A model generated the notes under the pieces. That model was not told the DNA's origin. It saw only the letters and a list, made by a program, of their open reading frames with translations, and did not search any database. A stretch of 64,000 bases of DNA from Plutella xylostella. Its lineage: Eukaryota > Arthropoda > Insecta > Lepidoptera > Plutellidae. Position 1 is the first letter of the stretch. Each line of letters starts with the position of its first letter. The translations under genes and the position numbers were made by a program. The stretch covers positions 2,366,001 to 2,430,000 of the forward strand of contig NC_064007.1 of assembly GCF_932276165.1 (NCBI RefSeq). The letters run 5' to 3'. Shown here in pieces: positions 1 through 10,379 of the stretch.

Positions 1-20
1 CATCGTCTCTTTTGTTGCAG

Positions 21-346
21 ATCTCACTAAAGCGCGACAGAGACGCACAGACCGAGCGAGACAGGCGTAGTGCGCGAGGTGCGTCGCCAAACAACTCACA
101 CGTTCAAAAACCGAACGCCTAACCGGCGCGGAGAATAACAAATTAAGAAACAAAAATTATTAGAAACTTTTTCGTGAGTGGCCTGAGCTGATGTTAGTTT
201 GTTTCTAGGTGTAGCCTTAGTTCTGGTAGGGGCGCGTGCGGGTCAGACCGTGGTCAGGTGATCGTTTGTGATGCGGCGGCGGCCACGGCGGCGCACCTCG
301 GGGCTTACGCTGCATCCTAAGCTGGTGGTGTGACGAAACCGCAAAG
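21..346 (+). other. Candidate 5' UTR exon (GC-rich) ending in a strong splice donor
   Basis: Seen: a CpG-rich block that ends AAG|GTGAGT with the donor at 347, a near-perfect donor. On its left, a pyrimidine-rich stretch ending TTGCAG (11-20) could be an acceptor, so this is either an internal non-coding exon or the 3' part of a first exon. It has a short upstream-type ORF (ATG at 271, stop 331-333, Arg-rich, 20 codons) and no long frame. It shares the CAAAG|GT ending with the candidate exon at 10858. Inference: an alternative leader exon of the plus-strand PMCA gene whose first coding exon lies at 63296. It could instead belong to another gene extending left of the window. Confidence 0.45.
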
Positions 347-384
347 GTGAGTGCGTTTGTATCCTCTTTTTTAAGCATCCTTAT

Positions 385-415
385 TTTGCCACTGCTGGGC
401 AAAGGCTTCCCCTTT
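385..415 (-). repeat. RTE-type LINE 3' end scrap
   Basis: The minus strand reads an A-rich run, then GGGGAAGCCTTTGCCCAGCAGT, a string typical of lepidopteran RTE 3' ends (AGGCCTTTGCCCAGCAGTGG). Only about 30 bp are recognisable. Confidence 0.35.
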
Positions 416-1189
416 TTTTTCTAATATACTCTTTGGTATACAAAAAGTTTTATCGTGGTTTAAACACTGACTTTCCGTTACGCCTACTCAATATACTTTT
501 ACATACTGATACATTTTAACTAACGAACCAATTTTATTTTGGAACAGCTGGTTATCTTAGATATAACATGCTGCACATGTAGGTTTCAACTTAGTATATA
601 TGTATACCCTTTTTGCCACACCCTGTATTGTTCGTGATTAGATTGGTTCAAAGAACATAAATACTTCTCTAACGAGAAGTTGGTTGTTTGGATTTGTATT
701 TGATAACATATTTGTTTCACCCTGAGTTTATGTTTTAATTTGTTACTATACTTAATCTAATCAGTAATCACACAAAGGCAAATCTATTATCAAAACTGAA
801 AAAATATTACACATCTTAAAATTTTAGTACAAACATACTTTTTACATTGTCTTTCCATAGTTAATTATAAAAAGGCTTCGTCTAAACCTGCTGAAATATA
901 AACTTCTGTTCAATATTTCCCTCTTACTAAGGACCTTCATTAACTAAAAGCATTGCACTGACACTAACGCCATTAATTTCAGTAGAAATAGGCTCAGCCG
1001 AGGCAGCGAAGCCTTCACTAAACTAAACCGCAAACTGTGTTGGCACAAATTTTAGAGCCGCCAGCCAAAGCATCTGTGTATGCCACTGAAATATTTTAGG
1101 CCATTTAAAATAAATACCTACCATACTACGAGTATAAGTAAGTAGCACACTGACCTAAGGTTCAAGGGTTAGAACAATTTTCTTAAGGT
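416..1189. other. AT-rich non-coding sequence, nothing recognised
   Basis: No open frame, RNA gene or clear repeat was recognised. A TACCCTTTTTGCCACACCCTGTA string near 603-627 resembles the ends of the ACAGGGTGT repeats seen at 13330, 35050 and 35233, without a visible partner. Confidence 0.5.
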
Positions 1190-1197
1190 AAGCGTCC

Positions 1198-1595
1198 GTA
1201 GTCAAGCGGGCCTCAGTGATCGTAACTGATCACTGAGATTCAGCAACAACTGGCACGGTCAGCCATTGGATGGGTGACCGATTTCAAGAGGGTCTTTTCT
1301 GGACGCTTCCATGCTTCGGACGGCACGTTAAGCCGTGGGTCCCGGTTGCTGCTTCGGCAGCAGTGCTTAAGCCTAGTCAGAGGCCTTCGGGCAGCTTGGA
1401 AACATCTGACAGTCGCGTTGCCCACTTACCCGACAACTCTCTCAGAACAAGCTTGCTTGTGTTGGGATCCACCAACCCGCACTAGGCCAGTGTGGTGGAC
1501 TAGGCCTAAAACCCTTCCTTAAATGGAAGGAGTGGGGACGTGATGGGACGTGATGGGTCGTGATGGGACGTGATGGGACGTGATGGGTCGTGATG
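1198..1595 (+). mobile_element. 5S-rRNA-derived SINE (SINE3-like) with RTE-type tail
   Basis: The 5' third (about 1215-1285) aligns by eye with 5S rRNA from the GATCAC..GAGATT..AGCA region to a near-exact internal-control C box, TTGGATGGGTGACCG (1265-1279). The middle carries the GCACGTTAAGCCGTGGGTCCC core common in insect repeats. The 3' end, ACTAGGCCTAAAACCCTTCC followed by GTGATGGG repeats, matches the RTE-like tail seen alone at 7190-7270. AAGCGTCC occurs at 1190-1197 and again at 1596-1603, an exact 8-bp target-site duplication, so the element looks complete. Transcription would be by RNA polymerase III, with mobilisation by an RTE LINE sharing its tail (inference). Confidence 0.8.
1536..1595 (+). 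repeat. 10-bp tandem repeat (GACGTGATGG)n at SINE 3' end
   Basis: About six copies of GACGTGATGG / GTCGTGATGG in tandem form the 3' terminus of the 5S-derived SINE. This is an expanded version of the short GTGATGGG tail of the related RTE ends. Confidence 0.8.
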
Positions 1596-1603
1596 AAGCG
1601 TCC

Positions 1604-3214
1604 ACCTTTCGACATCGTACGTAACGGATGCATCGCATTCAGTTATTAGAACAGGGAAGAGATCCCGGGTTCGATTCATTCGCAATGAGTTTTAAATCAT
1701 TATTGTTTAAATATTCTTTACTCTCTCTTTAAAAAAAAAACAGAAAATATTTTTTTTCTTGAAAACGGTTGTAAGTGTGTATGCTATTTAGTAAAAACGT
1801 AGTATGATCCCGTGACGGTAAACGTAGTATGAAACTGTGCAATGTAGTCTCGTAGTTTAACATCAAAGAATAACCCAATTCCATGGCATTTCAGCACTAA
1901 ACCGTAATCGTATTTCCTCGAGGTTAGGGGCGGTATTCGCCAGTCACGATGCTAATTGCTCATACGTGATTTTTGCTCTTTGCGCCGCCATCTTGAAAAT
2001 GAGGTCGGATATTTTAATATTTTTATAATAGCTGTACAGTGTACACTCAGCAAAAGATACATGTATACGCCCTAGCCTGGAGTACAGACCAGTGATAGAT
2101 GCCCAAAAGTATACTTAAATATAGGTTATGTGTATGTATCGATAAAATAATAAATAAGTGCGCTGGCGGGATATCTTATATTTTTTTACTATAATTTGAC
2201 GGTGAATGTCATAACAGTACAAACTTATCGAGCTTAAAAGTTGCATAAATATAAGTATGTAGTATGATTTTTATATATGTAGATAGCCATAATCATTAGC
2301 AATCGTGGTCGCAGATATATACCTACCTAATCAATAAATGTAAAACTTGATAGTTTCTGTTAGATGTCACTAGTGGTAGTTTTTATTTAGTACAATATTA
2401 ATTCCATGGTTTTCAAATTAAATAACCATAATAAAGTAAAAATAATTCTACCCACAACAGGTTCTATACGATTATTTCTCCAGAGGGTGGGTTTGTAGCC
2501 TAAAGAAATCTCGAAAGTGGGTGGAGAATAGAATAGAATAGTTTTCATTTTGCAACATTAAAGAAATATGTTAAGCTTCAATTTCTTCATAGCTGGTTAA
2601 ATCGTAACCAGGAAAAGGTTGATCAATTATATGTCATCTCCATATTAAATTCTTGACAGATGTGTCAAAAACGCCTGGTTATGGTCTAACCCACTATGGC
2701 GAAATTGTCACTAAATTTTAATATAAGTAAGTACTTAATTAACTCACACTTAATAAAAAAACGGTCAAGACATTTATGGCCAATTTCGAATTACAGGCCA
2801 CGGCAATTTAACATTTACATAATATATCAGTCGCAATTCCCTAACTACAATAAGTACTTAAGTAAAAGGTAGGTACTAAGACAAATGGAGTCTATTCCAT
2901 GACTGCTACCTCACTGTCCAAGCAGTTTATTCGTCCAAGATCCCTGGGGGCCAATAAAAGCTTATTTCGTTTGAAAAAGGTCTTGCTACAGAACCTACGA
3001 AAATGGTAGTAGTTAAAGTGAACATTTCTAAAAAACAATACGAATATAACTAAGTACACTGGCTTTTTCGTGCGAGCTTCGCATCTCCTTAAATTATTTT
3101 CCCGTGGAAATTCTGGCATAAAAAATATTCCTGTAAAATTTCTGATGCTGAGTAAAATACCTGCATGTCCGAGTAGTAGCGAATAAACGCGCATTTGTAT
3201 TGCCACTCCCTCTC
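1604..3214. other. AT-rich non-coding sequence
   Basis: No gene is recognised. A short GAATAGAATAGAATAG string near 2524-2541 resembles the tail of the tRNA-SINE family annotated below, but no SINE body precedes it. Confidence 0.5.
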
Positions 3215-3317
3215 GCGGTGGTAGCGGTTTAGACCTTGGGGATATGCACAAAGGTTCCACTCGAGGGAGCCAGCTGCAGGTACTTACACCCCCACAGAGA
3301 ATAGAATAGAATAGAAT
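3215..3317 (+). mobile_element. tRNA-SINE (GAATA-tailed family), internally deleted copy
   Basis: The first 11 bp (GCGGTGGTAGC, 3215-3225) are the tRNA head seen at 5899. They are fused directly to the 3' segment that begins GGTTTAGACCTTGGGG, and the copy ends in GAATAGAATAGAAT. About 170 bp of the middle are missing compared with the full copy at 5899-6175. Near-matching GCCACTCC (left) and GCCACACTCC (right) may be a decayed TSD. Confidence 0.7.
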
Positions 3318-5159
3318 GGCCACACTCCGCCACACAGATAGCTTACCTTATACACCACCAATATTCAACAACAAAAGTCGCAGACGCGGCTAGGCCGATT
3401 TGGATAAACTATGAATTAAAATATTCGGGGCAACATAACCTACATACAGATACGCACATACACAGATACGTTAAACTTGTAACATCCCTCTTTTTCTGTC
3501 GGGGCAGTCAGCGTGAAGAGTGTGAGAATAGCCATATAGCCTGTGTGGGGCGAGGCTATATTGTAGCTTCTTTCGCACGATACTTCGCGTGTAAAGTATT
3601 GATGGTTGTGCTGTTTAAAATGTATTATGTACCTACATGCGTTAAGATATTACGTCATAGATGCTTTACTGAGCATCACACCCCCGACAGCTTAGGTTGA
3701 ATGAAGTAAAATTATGGATTAAGTATTTATCCAGCCCACTTATACAGAACAACATTTTGTATAATATAAGTTTCACGTAATTTCAAAAGTCGTAGAACAT
3801 TGTTCAGTATGTCCTCCTGAAGGCCTAGCACGGGGCACAAAACGCTGACGTCATTATGTGTGTGAAGAATATTCTGTGTTTTTGTGTACTGTACGTACCT
3901 ATCTACATATCTTTTACTACAAAAATAAGAACCCAAATAGGTAACCTATGAACATTTTTCCGACGTCCTGAAAGAAAATTCTGCCACCAATACCTTGCCT
4001 TACAAAGTAAAACATTTTCAGCGAAACAGCTCAAAATGCCCGTGTAACCGACGTTATGTAAGCATGATTTATTTCAGCCAAGAAAATATCGGTACAACCT
4101 TGCTACAAAGTAGGTTCCTATATACTTAGGCATCGGTAGGTAAGTTAAGAATCTACAGCCGAATTTCATCTATGTATAGGTAGATTTACTGAATCCTCTC
4201 TCTGCAGTATTTCATTAATTTGATTACCAATCCACAACCGTACATTTCAGCCTATTTCCTTTCAAGAAAATAACTTTTTTTAGATAACCTCACAAAAATA
4301 CATTACAGAACAATTAAGTAATATCTTACGGGGCGAATCGCAGCTAAGCTCTTAACGCCCTAATTAGCAATACACACTCAATAATCGCGGGACCAACGTT
4401 GACATTCTACTGGTGGGTTGAAGGTACTTGTGACCTTTTTCCGTGATCTAGTTTTGTTTAAGCGCTTGAAGCGCTGCGGGCCGGTGTATGAAGTGGGGCG
4501 TTCAGTGGCGTGTAGCGCTGCAGCGCTGGACGGACGCCGGGAGCGATCGATGCCGCCTGCGCGCGCACCTCGTGACGTCATCAAGGCCCAGAGCTGAGGT
4601 GCCGTCGGCAAATAAAGATGTACAGTCGCACTCATACTTTTACTAATATTTTAAGTGAGAAAATGTTGGTTTGTATGTCCGGTAGGTCCTTAATTTTGAA
4701 GAATACAGGCATAGCAAAGGATAGATTGGGACCTTAAGATCATGACATACAGCTACTGTTTTTCTATATATACTGGAAATCCCTTAAAAACCTTGCTCCT
4801 GATAACCTTCCTTGGTTGATTCATAGTTGTAAAAGCTTATATTTAAAACTTTACCAAAATTACATATGGAAGCAAAATTAATCAGACTACTTCTGTACCT
4901 TGCCTTTTGGCAATCATATCACTTACTTATAGCGATCTCTTCCAGAAAACCTTTGGATATAGTATGTCCTTAAAGCGATAGATAAATATTATTCAGATAG
5001 ATTAATCACTTTTCACCGTGCCTGTCCTGTAACAATCGACATTTTTTAAAACCGCCACTACAAAAGTGTGAAATTAATTTTATTTCCTATTCTTTCCTTG
5101 CACTTTTATCAGTCCATGACCCAGTGTTTTCTTGTTTTTGTAATATCCAAGGTCTAGGT
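3318..5159. other. Non-coding stretch with a MITE scrap
   Basis: No gene is recognised. Positions 3817-3855 match one end of the MITE at 15389-15547 (GAAGGCCTAGCACGGGG core). A GC-rich patch near 4470-4625 is listed separately. The rest is AT-rich unique-looking sequence. Confidence 0.45.
4470..4625. promoter_or_regulatory. CpG-rich patch with CRE-like site
   Basis: This is an isolated GC-rich block in AT-rich DNA, with a palindromic TGACGTCA (4573-4580, the CREB/ATF site) and several GCGC runs. No donor or open frame follows, so it is a candidate enhancer or promoter only. Confidence 0.25.
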
Positions 5160-5170
5160 GAAGTAAATAT

Positions 5171-5821
5171 CATCATCATCATCATCATCAGCCAATAATC
5201 ATCCACTGCTGGACATAGGCCTCTCCCAAGGAGCACCACAACACTCGGTCCTCGGCCTTCCTCATCCACCCACTACCCGCCACCCGCCTAAGGTCGTCAG
5301 TCCAGCGGGCAGGAGGGCGTCCCACGCTGCGTTTGCCTGATCGTGGTCTCCACTCGAGAACTCGTCTAACCCAACGGTTATCGGTTCTTCGGCAGATATG
5401 ACCAGCCCACTGCCACTTCAGCTTGCATATTTTGACAGCTATGTCGGTAACCTTAGTCCTCTGACGGATAACCTCATTTCTGATACGATCCATCAGAGAA
5501 AACCCAAGCATAGCTCTCTCCATAGCACGCTGAGCGACTTTAAATCGGTGGACCAGTCCTACCGTCAGTGTCCACGTCTCTGCACCATACGTCATCACTG
5601 GCAGGACGCACTGGTTGAAGACTTTTGTCTTCAGGCTCTGAGGAATGGCCGAGGAGAATATGTGACGAAGTTTCCCGAATGCAGCCTCCTTGTGGAAGTT
5701 GCTTCTGCCTAGCCGAATAGTCTGCCCGAGGTAGACATATTCTTGCACAACTTCGATTGTTGCCTCACCAACGGCGACCGGCTCCGGTTTGATGTGAGCA
5801 TTGTACATGATTGTACATACC
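5171..5821 (-). mobile_element. RTE-clade LINE, 5'-truncated, with C-terminal reverse-transcriptase ORF
   Basis: The minus-strand frame from about 5821 to 5188 encodes roughly 210 residues of the C-terminal part of an RTE-type endonuclease/reverse transcriptase. Landmarks are YLGQTI, the thumb region PVMTYGAETWTLT, RAMERAMLG, KWQWAGHICRR and the closing GRPPARWTDDLRR, all typical of arthropod RTE. The apurinic endonuclease and catalytic YADD box are missing because of 5' truncation, so it cannot move on its own. The 3' end runs into an (ATG)n tail. GAAGTAAATAT flanks the element exactly at 5160-5170 and 5822-5832, an 11-bp TSD. The first few codons of the open frame, including its apparent ATG at 5838, come from flanking DNA and are not LINE sequence. 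Confidence 0.92.
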
Positions 5822-5898
5822 GAAGTAAATATGGACATAATAGATAAATAATAACATAAGGATAAAAAACCTATCTTTATGATCTTATTTAATATTGA

Positions 5899-6175
5899 GC
5901 GGTGGTAGCTCAGTCGGGTAAGCGCCCGCTTCTCACGCCAGAGATGCGGGTTCGAATCCCGGCGCTGACATGTACCACGGTGAAGGAAAACATCGTGAGG
6001 AAACCTGCATATCTAGATCTAGCAAATCTAGATATGTGAACCCACCAACCCGCGGTGGGAAAATGGTCCAAGCTTAGGAAGGCAGTTTAGACCTTGTGGA
6101 TATGCACAACGGTTCCATTCGAGAGAGCCAGGTGCAGGTACTTACACCCCCACAGAGAATAGAATAGAATAGAAT
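5899..6175 (+). mobile_element. Full-length tRNA-derived SINE with (GAATA)n tail
   Basis: The head looks like a tRNA: A box TAGCTCAGTCGGGTAAG (5906-5922) and B box GGTTCGAATCC. A body of about 200 bp contains an AGATCTAGC/AAATCTAGAT motif, and the tail is GAATAGAATAGAAT. GATCTT..TT.AA.ATT on both sides (5881-5896 and 6176-6194) looks like an imperfect TSD. This is the reference copy for the others in this window. It is not a functional tRNA gene, because the CCA-side arm does not close with the 5' end. Confidence 0.88.
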
Positions 6176-6468
6176 GATCTTGTTGAATGATATTATATTG
6201 GTCTAGCTGCAGTATTTTCATGTAACTTTGTCGAGTCACGTGACCTTATACTATGAGTAAGTAATTTTTTCACGAGATATTTTTTTTACTACAATTGTCG
6301 TAGACATACAATAATTCCCTGAGTAACCACCGGTTTACTACACTTCTTTTACACAACACCCTGTACAATTCTAACCGTTCGAGGTTCGAGAAGTGAAAAC
6401 TTGTAGGAAAATGAGTTAGTGCAGCGCGATTGAATGGACTGGATGGAATGGATGGATTTGACCAATTT

Positions 6469-6740
6469 GACGACTGAATGGTGTAGTGGTTAGTGGCCCT
6501 GACTGCTATGCCGAAAGTCCCGGGTTCGATTCCCGGCTGGGACAGACATTTGTTTAAAGACAGATATTTGTACTCGGGTCTTGGGTGTTGACATTTATAT
6601 TTAGTATCTATCTATCTATGCATTTGTGTAGATATATCAGCTGTCCGACACCCATAACACAGGTTCTGCCTAGCTTGGGGTCGGATGGCCGTGTCTGAGA
6701 TGTCCCCACATATTTATTTATTTATATTTATTTATTTATT
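6469..6740 (+). mobile_element. tRNA-derived SINE, second family (TTTA tail)
   Basis: The head has GTAGTGGTTAGTGGCCCTGA (A-box side) and CCGGGTTCGATTCCCGGCTG (B box). The body includes GGTCTTGGGTGTTG and a segment ending CAGCTTGGGGTCGGATGGCCGTG-like sequence. The tail is an ATTT/TATTTATT run. The minus-strand relative at 34225-34432 has the same body. Confidence 0.85.
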
Positions 6741-7179
6741 GACAGGTAGGTGGCTATTTCCCTACGTGATAAATAAATAACAAAATAGAAATATCGCAGG
6801 CCCGCATCCATCATGGCTGCAAGATGTCTGTGTTTTTTTTATTATTAATAAAGTTGGTGTGTATGAAAAAAAAAGCATCAGAGTATCGAAATTTTGCGTC
6901 CGACGCACCCAGCAACTGACGATATCATTACAAGCTCATTCGATAGCATTTTGTGTCTGTGTTGTCGATTGGGCATGTAAAACAGCCGTGTCGGACATCG
7001 GATAGGTACTGCTCTGTCTGTTGTAGTGTTCAGTGAAGTGCTCTCTGACACTACATTGAATCAAATGCCGTGTCGTTGCCTGTTTTCAATGCGATTAGCC
7101 GTGGGCCGTGCCCGGAAATTCATCCCGGGAACTTAGGCGGGGTTAGAACAGTTCAGTAAAAAATATGAAATAAAAATGT
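6741..7179. other. Non-coding sequence, nothing recognised
   Basis: No open frame or repeat could be assigned between the SINE tail and the short RTE tail. Confidence 0.45.
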
Positions 7180-7189
7180 ATTGATAACT

Positions 7190-7270
7190 GGACTAGGCCT
7201 TAAACCCTTCCTTTAATGGGAGGAGACCCGTGCCCCAGCAGTGGGTACGTGATGGGTCGTGATGATGATG
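7190..7270 (+). mobile_element. Isolated 81-bp RTE/SINE 3' end with exact TSD
   Basis: It begins GGACTAGGCCTTAAACCC, contains CCCCAGCAGTGGGTACGTGA and ends in (GAT)n. ATTGATAACT flanks it at 7180-7189 and 7271-7280, a perfect 10-bp TSD. It is an extreme 5'-truncated retrotransposition event and defines the minimal 3' end shared with the 5S SINE at 1198. Confidence 0.85.
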
Positions 7271-7280
7271 ATTGATAACT

Positions 7281-8297
7281 ATAGCTCATAATTGTTATTA
7301 ATTACCGCGGTGAAAAACACAGTCAAGGGCAAGGCTCTTTCAAAAAATTAAGAAGAAGAACTATAAGCCCATAAAACCTTAATATGAAGTGACAGTGGGT
7401 AGGTAATAGGTATGTTACATCTGTAGAAGAACGCATACCGTATTAACGGATTCACGTATACCGTATACGGCGTATAGTATACTCCACTTTTAGTATGGTA
7501 ACTATAACTATAGGAGCAAAACAGCACTATATTTAATTTCATTCAAATATTTTAAGCAAGGCACCGTAATCTTTAAAATAACCTGAATTATTCCGCCTGA
7601 ATTCCATAAATATAAGTGATATAAATACAAGTAGCTCCTCGCTATCTAGGTAGGTACCTAACTACATTCTTTGCGCAACATTTTATCTGTGTGTTTACGT
7701 ATTTATTTATTGTTTTTATCTTTCTGACATATTATGGAAATATGTGAAAGATACCTGCTTACCTTGTGCGTCAATTTAGTTACTGCTGTCCATCTGCTGT
7801 CTATTATGCTGACCCAAAATTAGGATGAAAGTACTTACTTAGGTACCTACATACTTATACTTATATTCCGTTGAGAATGTGGCACTGTGCTGGAGTGTGT
7901 GTTTTTAGCCTTTATAGTATGTACTATGACAATATGTTTCCTTACTTATATAGGATATTCCAATCTGCACCTATAAATAGGAGTTGATTACGTAGGTATA
8001 CCTTCCTACCTACTCACTATTATCTAAATAATTTGCGTAACGGAAAATCTTTGTACTTATCCTTACTGACCAAATAATGTTTTCGCTAAATAAATTAATA
8101 CGCATTTGAATGTTGTCTAGATAATGAAATTGTTAAGATCCTTTTACTTACAATTTTATTTCCCCGTTCCCACTATGTCATCTGTCGGGCCGATTATTTA
8201 TATCTTTGTCGGATATGTGTTAACGGCTTCATATAAAATGTTCTGCCACTACGACACACGACAAAAAATCGTCCCGACTAACGAGCTCTTAGTCTGA
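7281..8297. other. AT-rich non-coding sequence, nothing recognised
   Basis: Unique-looking sequence with frequent TAGGTA/TACCTA strings. No gene or repeat could be supported. Confidence 0.5.
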
Positions 8298-8464
8298 CCC
8301 CTTAGCATGAATTTTCATCGTGAACGTGAAATAAAATTAGTCAATGAATTTTCTAGAAAAAATTTTGTTCTGCAACCGACCGCCAGGGGCGCTGTTCATA
8401 TTTTCTTACAAAATTACTCGATGAATTTTACTTCACGTTCACGATGAAAATTCATGCTAAGGGG
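8298..8464. mobile_element. MITE with perfect 33-bp terminal inverted repeats
   Basis: The left end, CCCCTTAGCATGAATTTTCA..., is exactly inverted at the right end (8432-8464). The inverted match continues imperfectly to about 50 bp. The core includes GCCAGGGGCGCTGTTCA. No ORF is present. The superfamily is unclear because no convincing TSD is visible. Confidence 0.8.
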
Positions 8465-8749
8465 TATGAAATAAATCGTATACGTAACTACATACATATA
8501 AAACGATACTCCAAAATACATGTAACGTCGTTAATATACGGTGATCAATCTAAACAATAAATTGATAGGTATACAAATGTAGGTATCTATTGTTTAGTCT
8601 AGAGAACTGTTTGATGTGGACTATTTTAGAAAATCATCACAACAGCAAGAAACTTTTACGAAAATTGTGTATCGGTCTGTCACAGTATTTAGAAGGTACC
8701 TATGATAGTTACTAGATTTATAACGTGCCTTTTATTAAATGACGATGCC

Positions 8750-8957
8750 TATTCTATTCTCTGTGAGGGTGTAAGTACCTGCACCTGGCTCTGTCGAGTG
8801 GAACCTTTGTGCATGTCCCCAAGGTCTAAACTGCGTTCCTAAGCTTGGACCATTTCCCACCACGCTGGTCCACTGCGGGTTGGTGGGTTCACATATCTAG
8901 ATGTGCTAGATCTAGATATGCAGGTTTCCTCGGTTTCCTCACGATGTTTTCACCGTA
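8750..8957 (-). mobile_element. tRNA-SINE (GAATA-tailed family), headless copy
   Basis: The minus strand matches the body and tail of the 5899 copy, from the ACGGTGAAAACATCGTGAGG region to the GAATAG tail. The tRNA head is absent (5' truncation). Confidence 0.8.
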
Positions 8958-8984
8958 AGAGCGATTGTACTTAAGTTAAAAGAA

Positions 8985-9190
8985 CTCATGGCTCAGTCAG
9001 GTAAGCACCCGCTTCTCACGCCAGAGATGCGGGTTCCATTTCCATCCCAGACATGTTACCAATCAATTCTTTGGAATTTATGTAGATACAAATATGTAGA
9101 CCATCGTGCATCGCTCTCGATTATGGATAACAATATCATAAGGAAACCTGCAAATCAATGATGGGAAATGGTCAAGCTTAGGAAGACCAA
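8985..9190 (+). mobile_element. tRNA-SINE (GAATA-tailed family), degenerate, tail lost
   Basis: The head GGCTCAGTCAGGTAAGCACC and the anticodon-side sequence are preserved, but the B box has decayed to GGGTTCCATTTCC. The body ends near AGCTTAGGAAG without a tail. It lies head to head with the minus copy just to its left. Confidence 0.7.
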
Positions 9191-10379
9191 CTAGTACCGA
9201 CCTATCAGGTATCTAGTTACTTATGTAATAAATGAGGAAAAATTTATAATTATTAGATGAAGTCAGAGATTTTTATAATATATTATTGGTAAAGAAGATT
9301 TTAGAAAATATAAATATCAGCGTCATCTGTTGTCCAGTAGCGAGCAACTTATTTAATCCGGTGACAGCTGACGTAAACTTGAAGTTATTATTCCGAGAGT
9401 ACTACCAACTTAACCATAGACTTAAGAGTTTAGTTCGTTTTAGAAATGGCAAGATCTTTTAACTAGATTGAAAAAATATACAAAGTGGTTAAGTACTGTA
9501 TACAAAATAAATAGGCAGGCATAAAAAAATAACCGTAAACGCTACTTCGTCGTAAATAAGTAGGTAAGTACCTGCAAATTATGCTAACTGTAGTTAATAT
9601 TAAAAAGTAAACTAAGTATGTAATATTTTCCTTTACAAGTATTATGTAAGTACCTAGTTTGGATCTTAACCTCTAATAAATATTTATGAATAAAATAATG
9701 TAAGCGCTCACAAGGCATCTGAAATATGACGTTTAATTTAAAATGAATGCGGCATCATTTTAATAAAGGAATGCAATATCAGAGTGGATTATGCAGAATG
9801 GGGCCAGTAATGAAGTTAATATTGTCGGATATAAACCATGTGAAATGTGATTCTTAAGTTTTGTTTTCCCTTTCATTCTTAACATACAGCAATCAGCTGA
9901 GGTATAGGTAGGTATGATATGAATAATCGTATACTTTTAGTACCTACCTACGTATCAAATATCCAAAAACAGTGTTAGTAATAGTCTACCACGACTTGAC
10001 TATAGTAAGTTGTCGTTCCGTGGTACGTAATAAAAAAATAAAATAAAGAAAAATGCAAAGCAAATGAAAAAGCATTGAATTTGACGGTCTCTTTTTAGTC
10101 TTTAGCATACCGGCTACTAGCACAAGTTGTCATTCACTGACGTCGCGCAGCGGATTGTGTGACGCATGCGCGTGGTCTGGCTAACGTCTATCCCGAACGA
10201 ATATAGATGAATATTGCCTGTTCGTATTTTCGTAGTTCCCCGCCATCTCTTCAATGCGGTCGCCTAACTTATACCAAGAATTCACATTCGAGCGGTTATC
10301 TCGTTTTGTCGCATCGTGATAACGTGGAAACTTCACTCATTGCCAATGAGGTGATAATGGAATTGGTGCTAGTATTATA
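9191..10379. other. Non-coding sequence upstream of a candidate promoter
   Basis: No gene is recognised. GC content rises after about 10140 (a TGACGTCGCGCAG string), leading into the candidate promoter/exon block. Confidence 0.45.

Noticed and set aside
2892..3335. 147-codon minus-strand ORF
   Set aside because: It runs through a SINE fragment (3215-3317) and AT-rich flanks. There is no protein-like pattern.
5899..5975. tRNA gene
   Set aside because: A and B boxes are present, but the acceptor stem does not close and the sequence continues into a SINE body. The same applies to 6469, 13453 and 14933.
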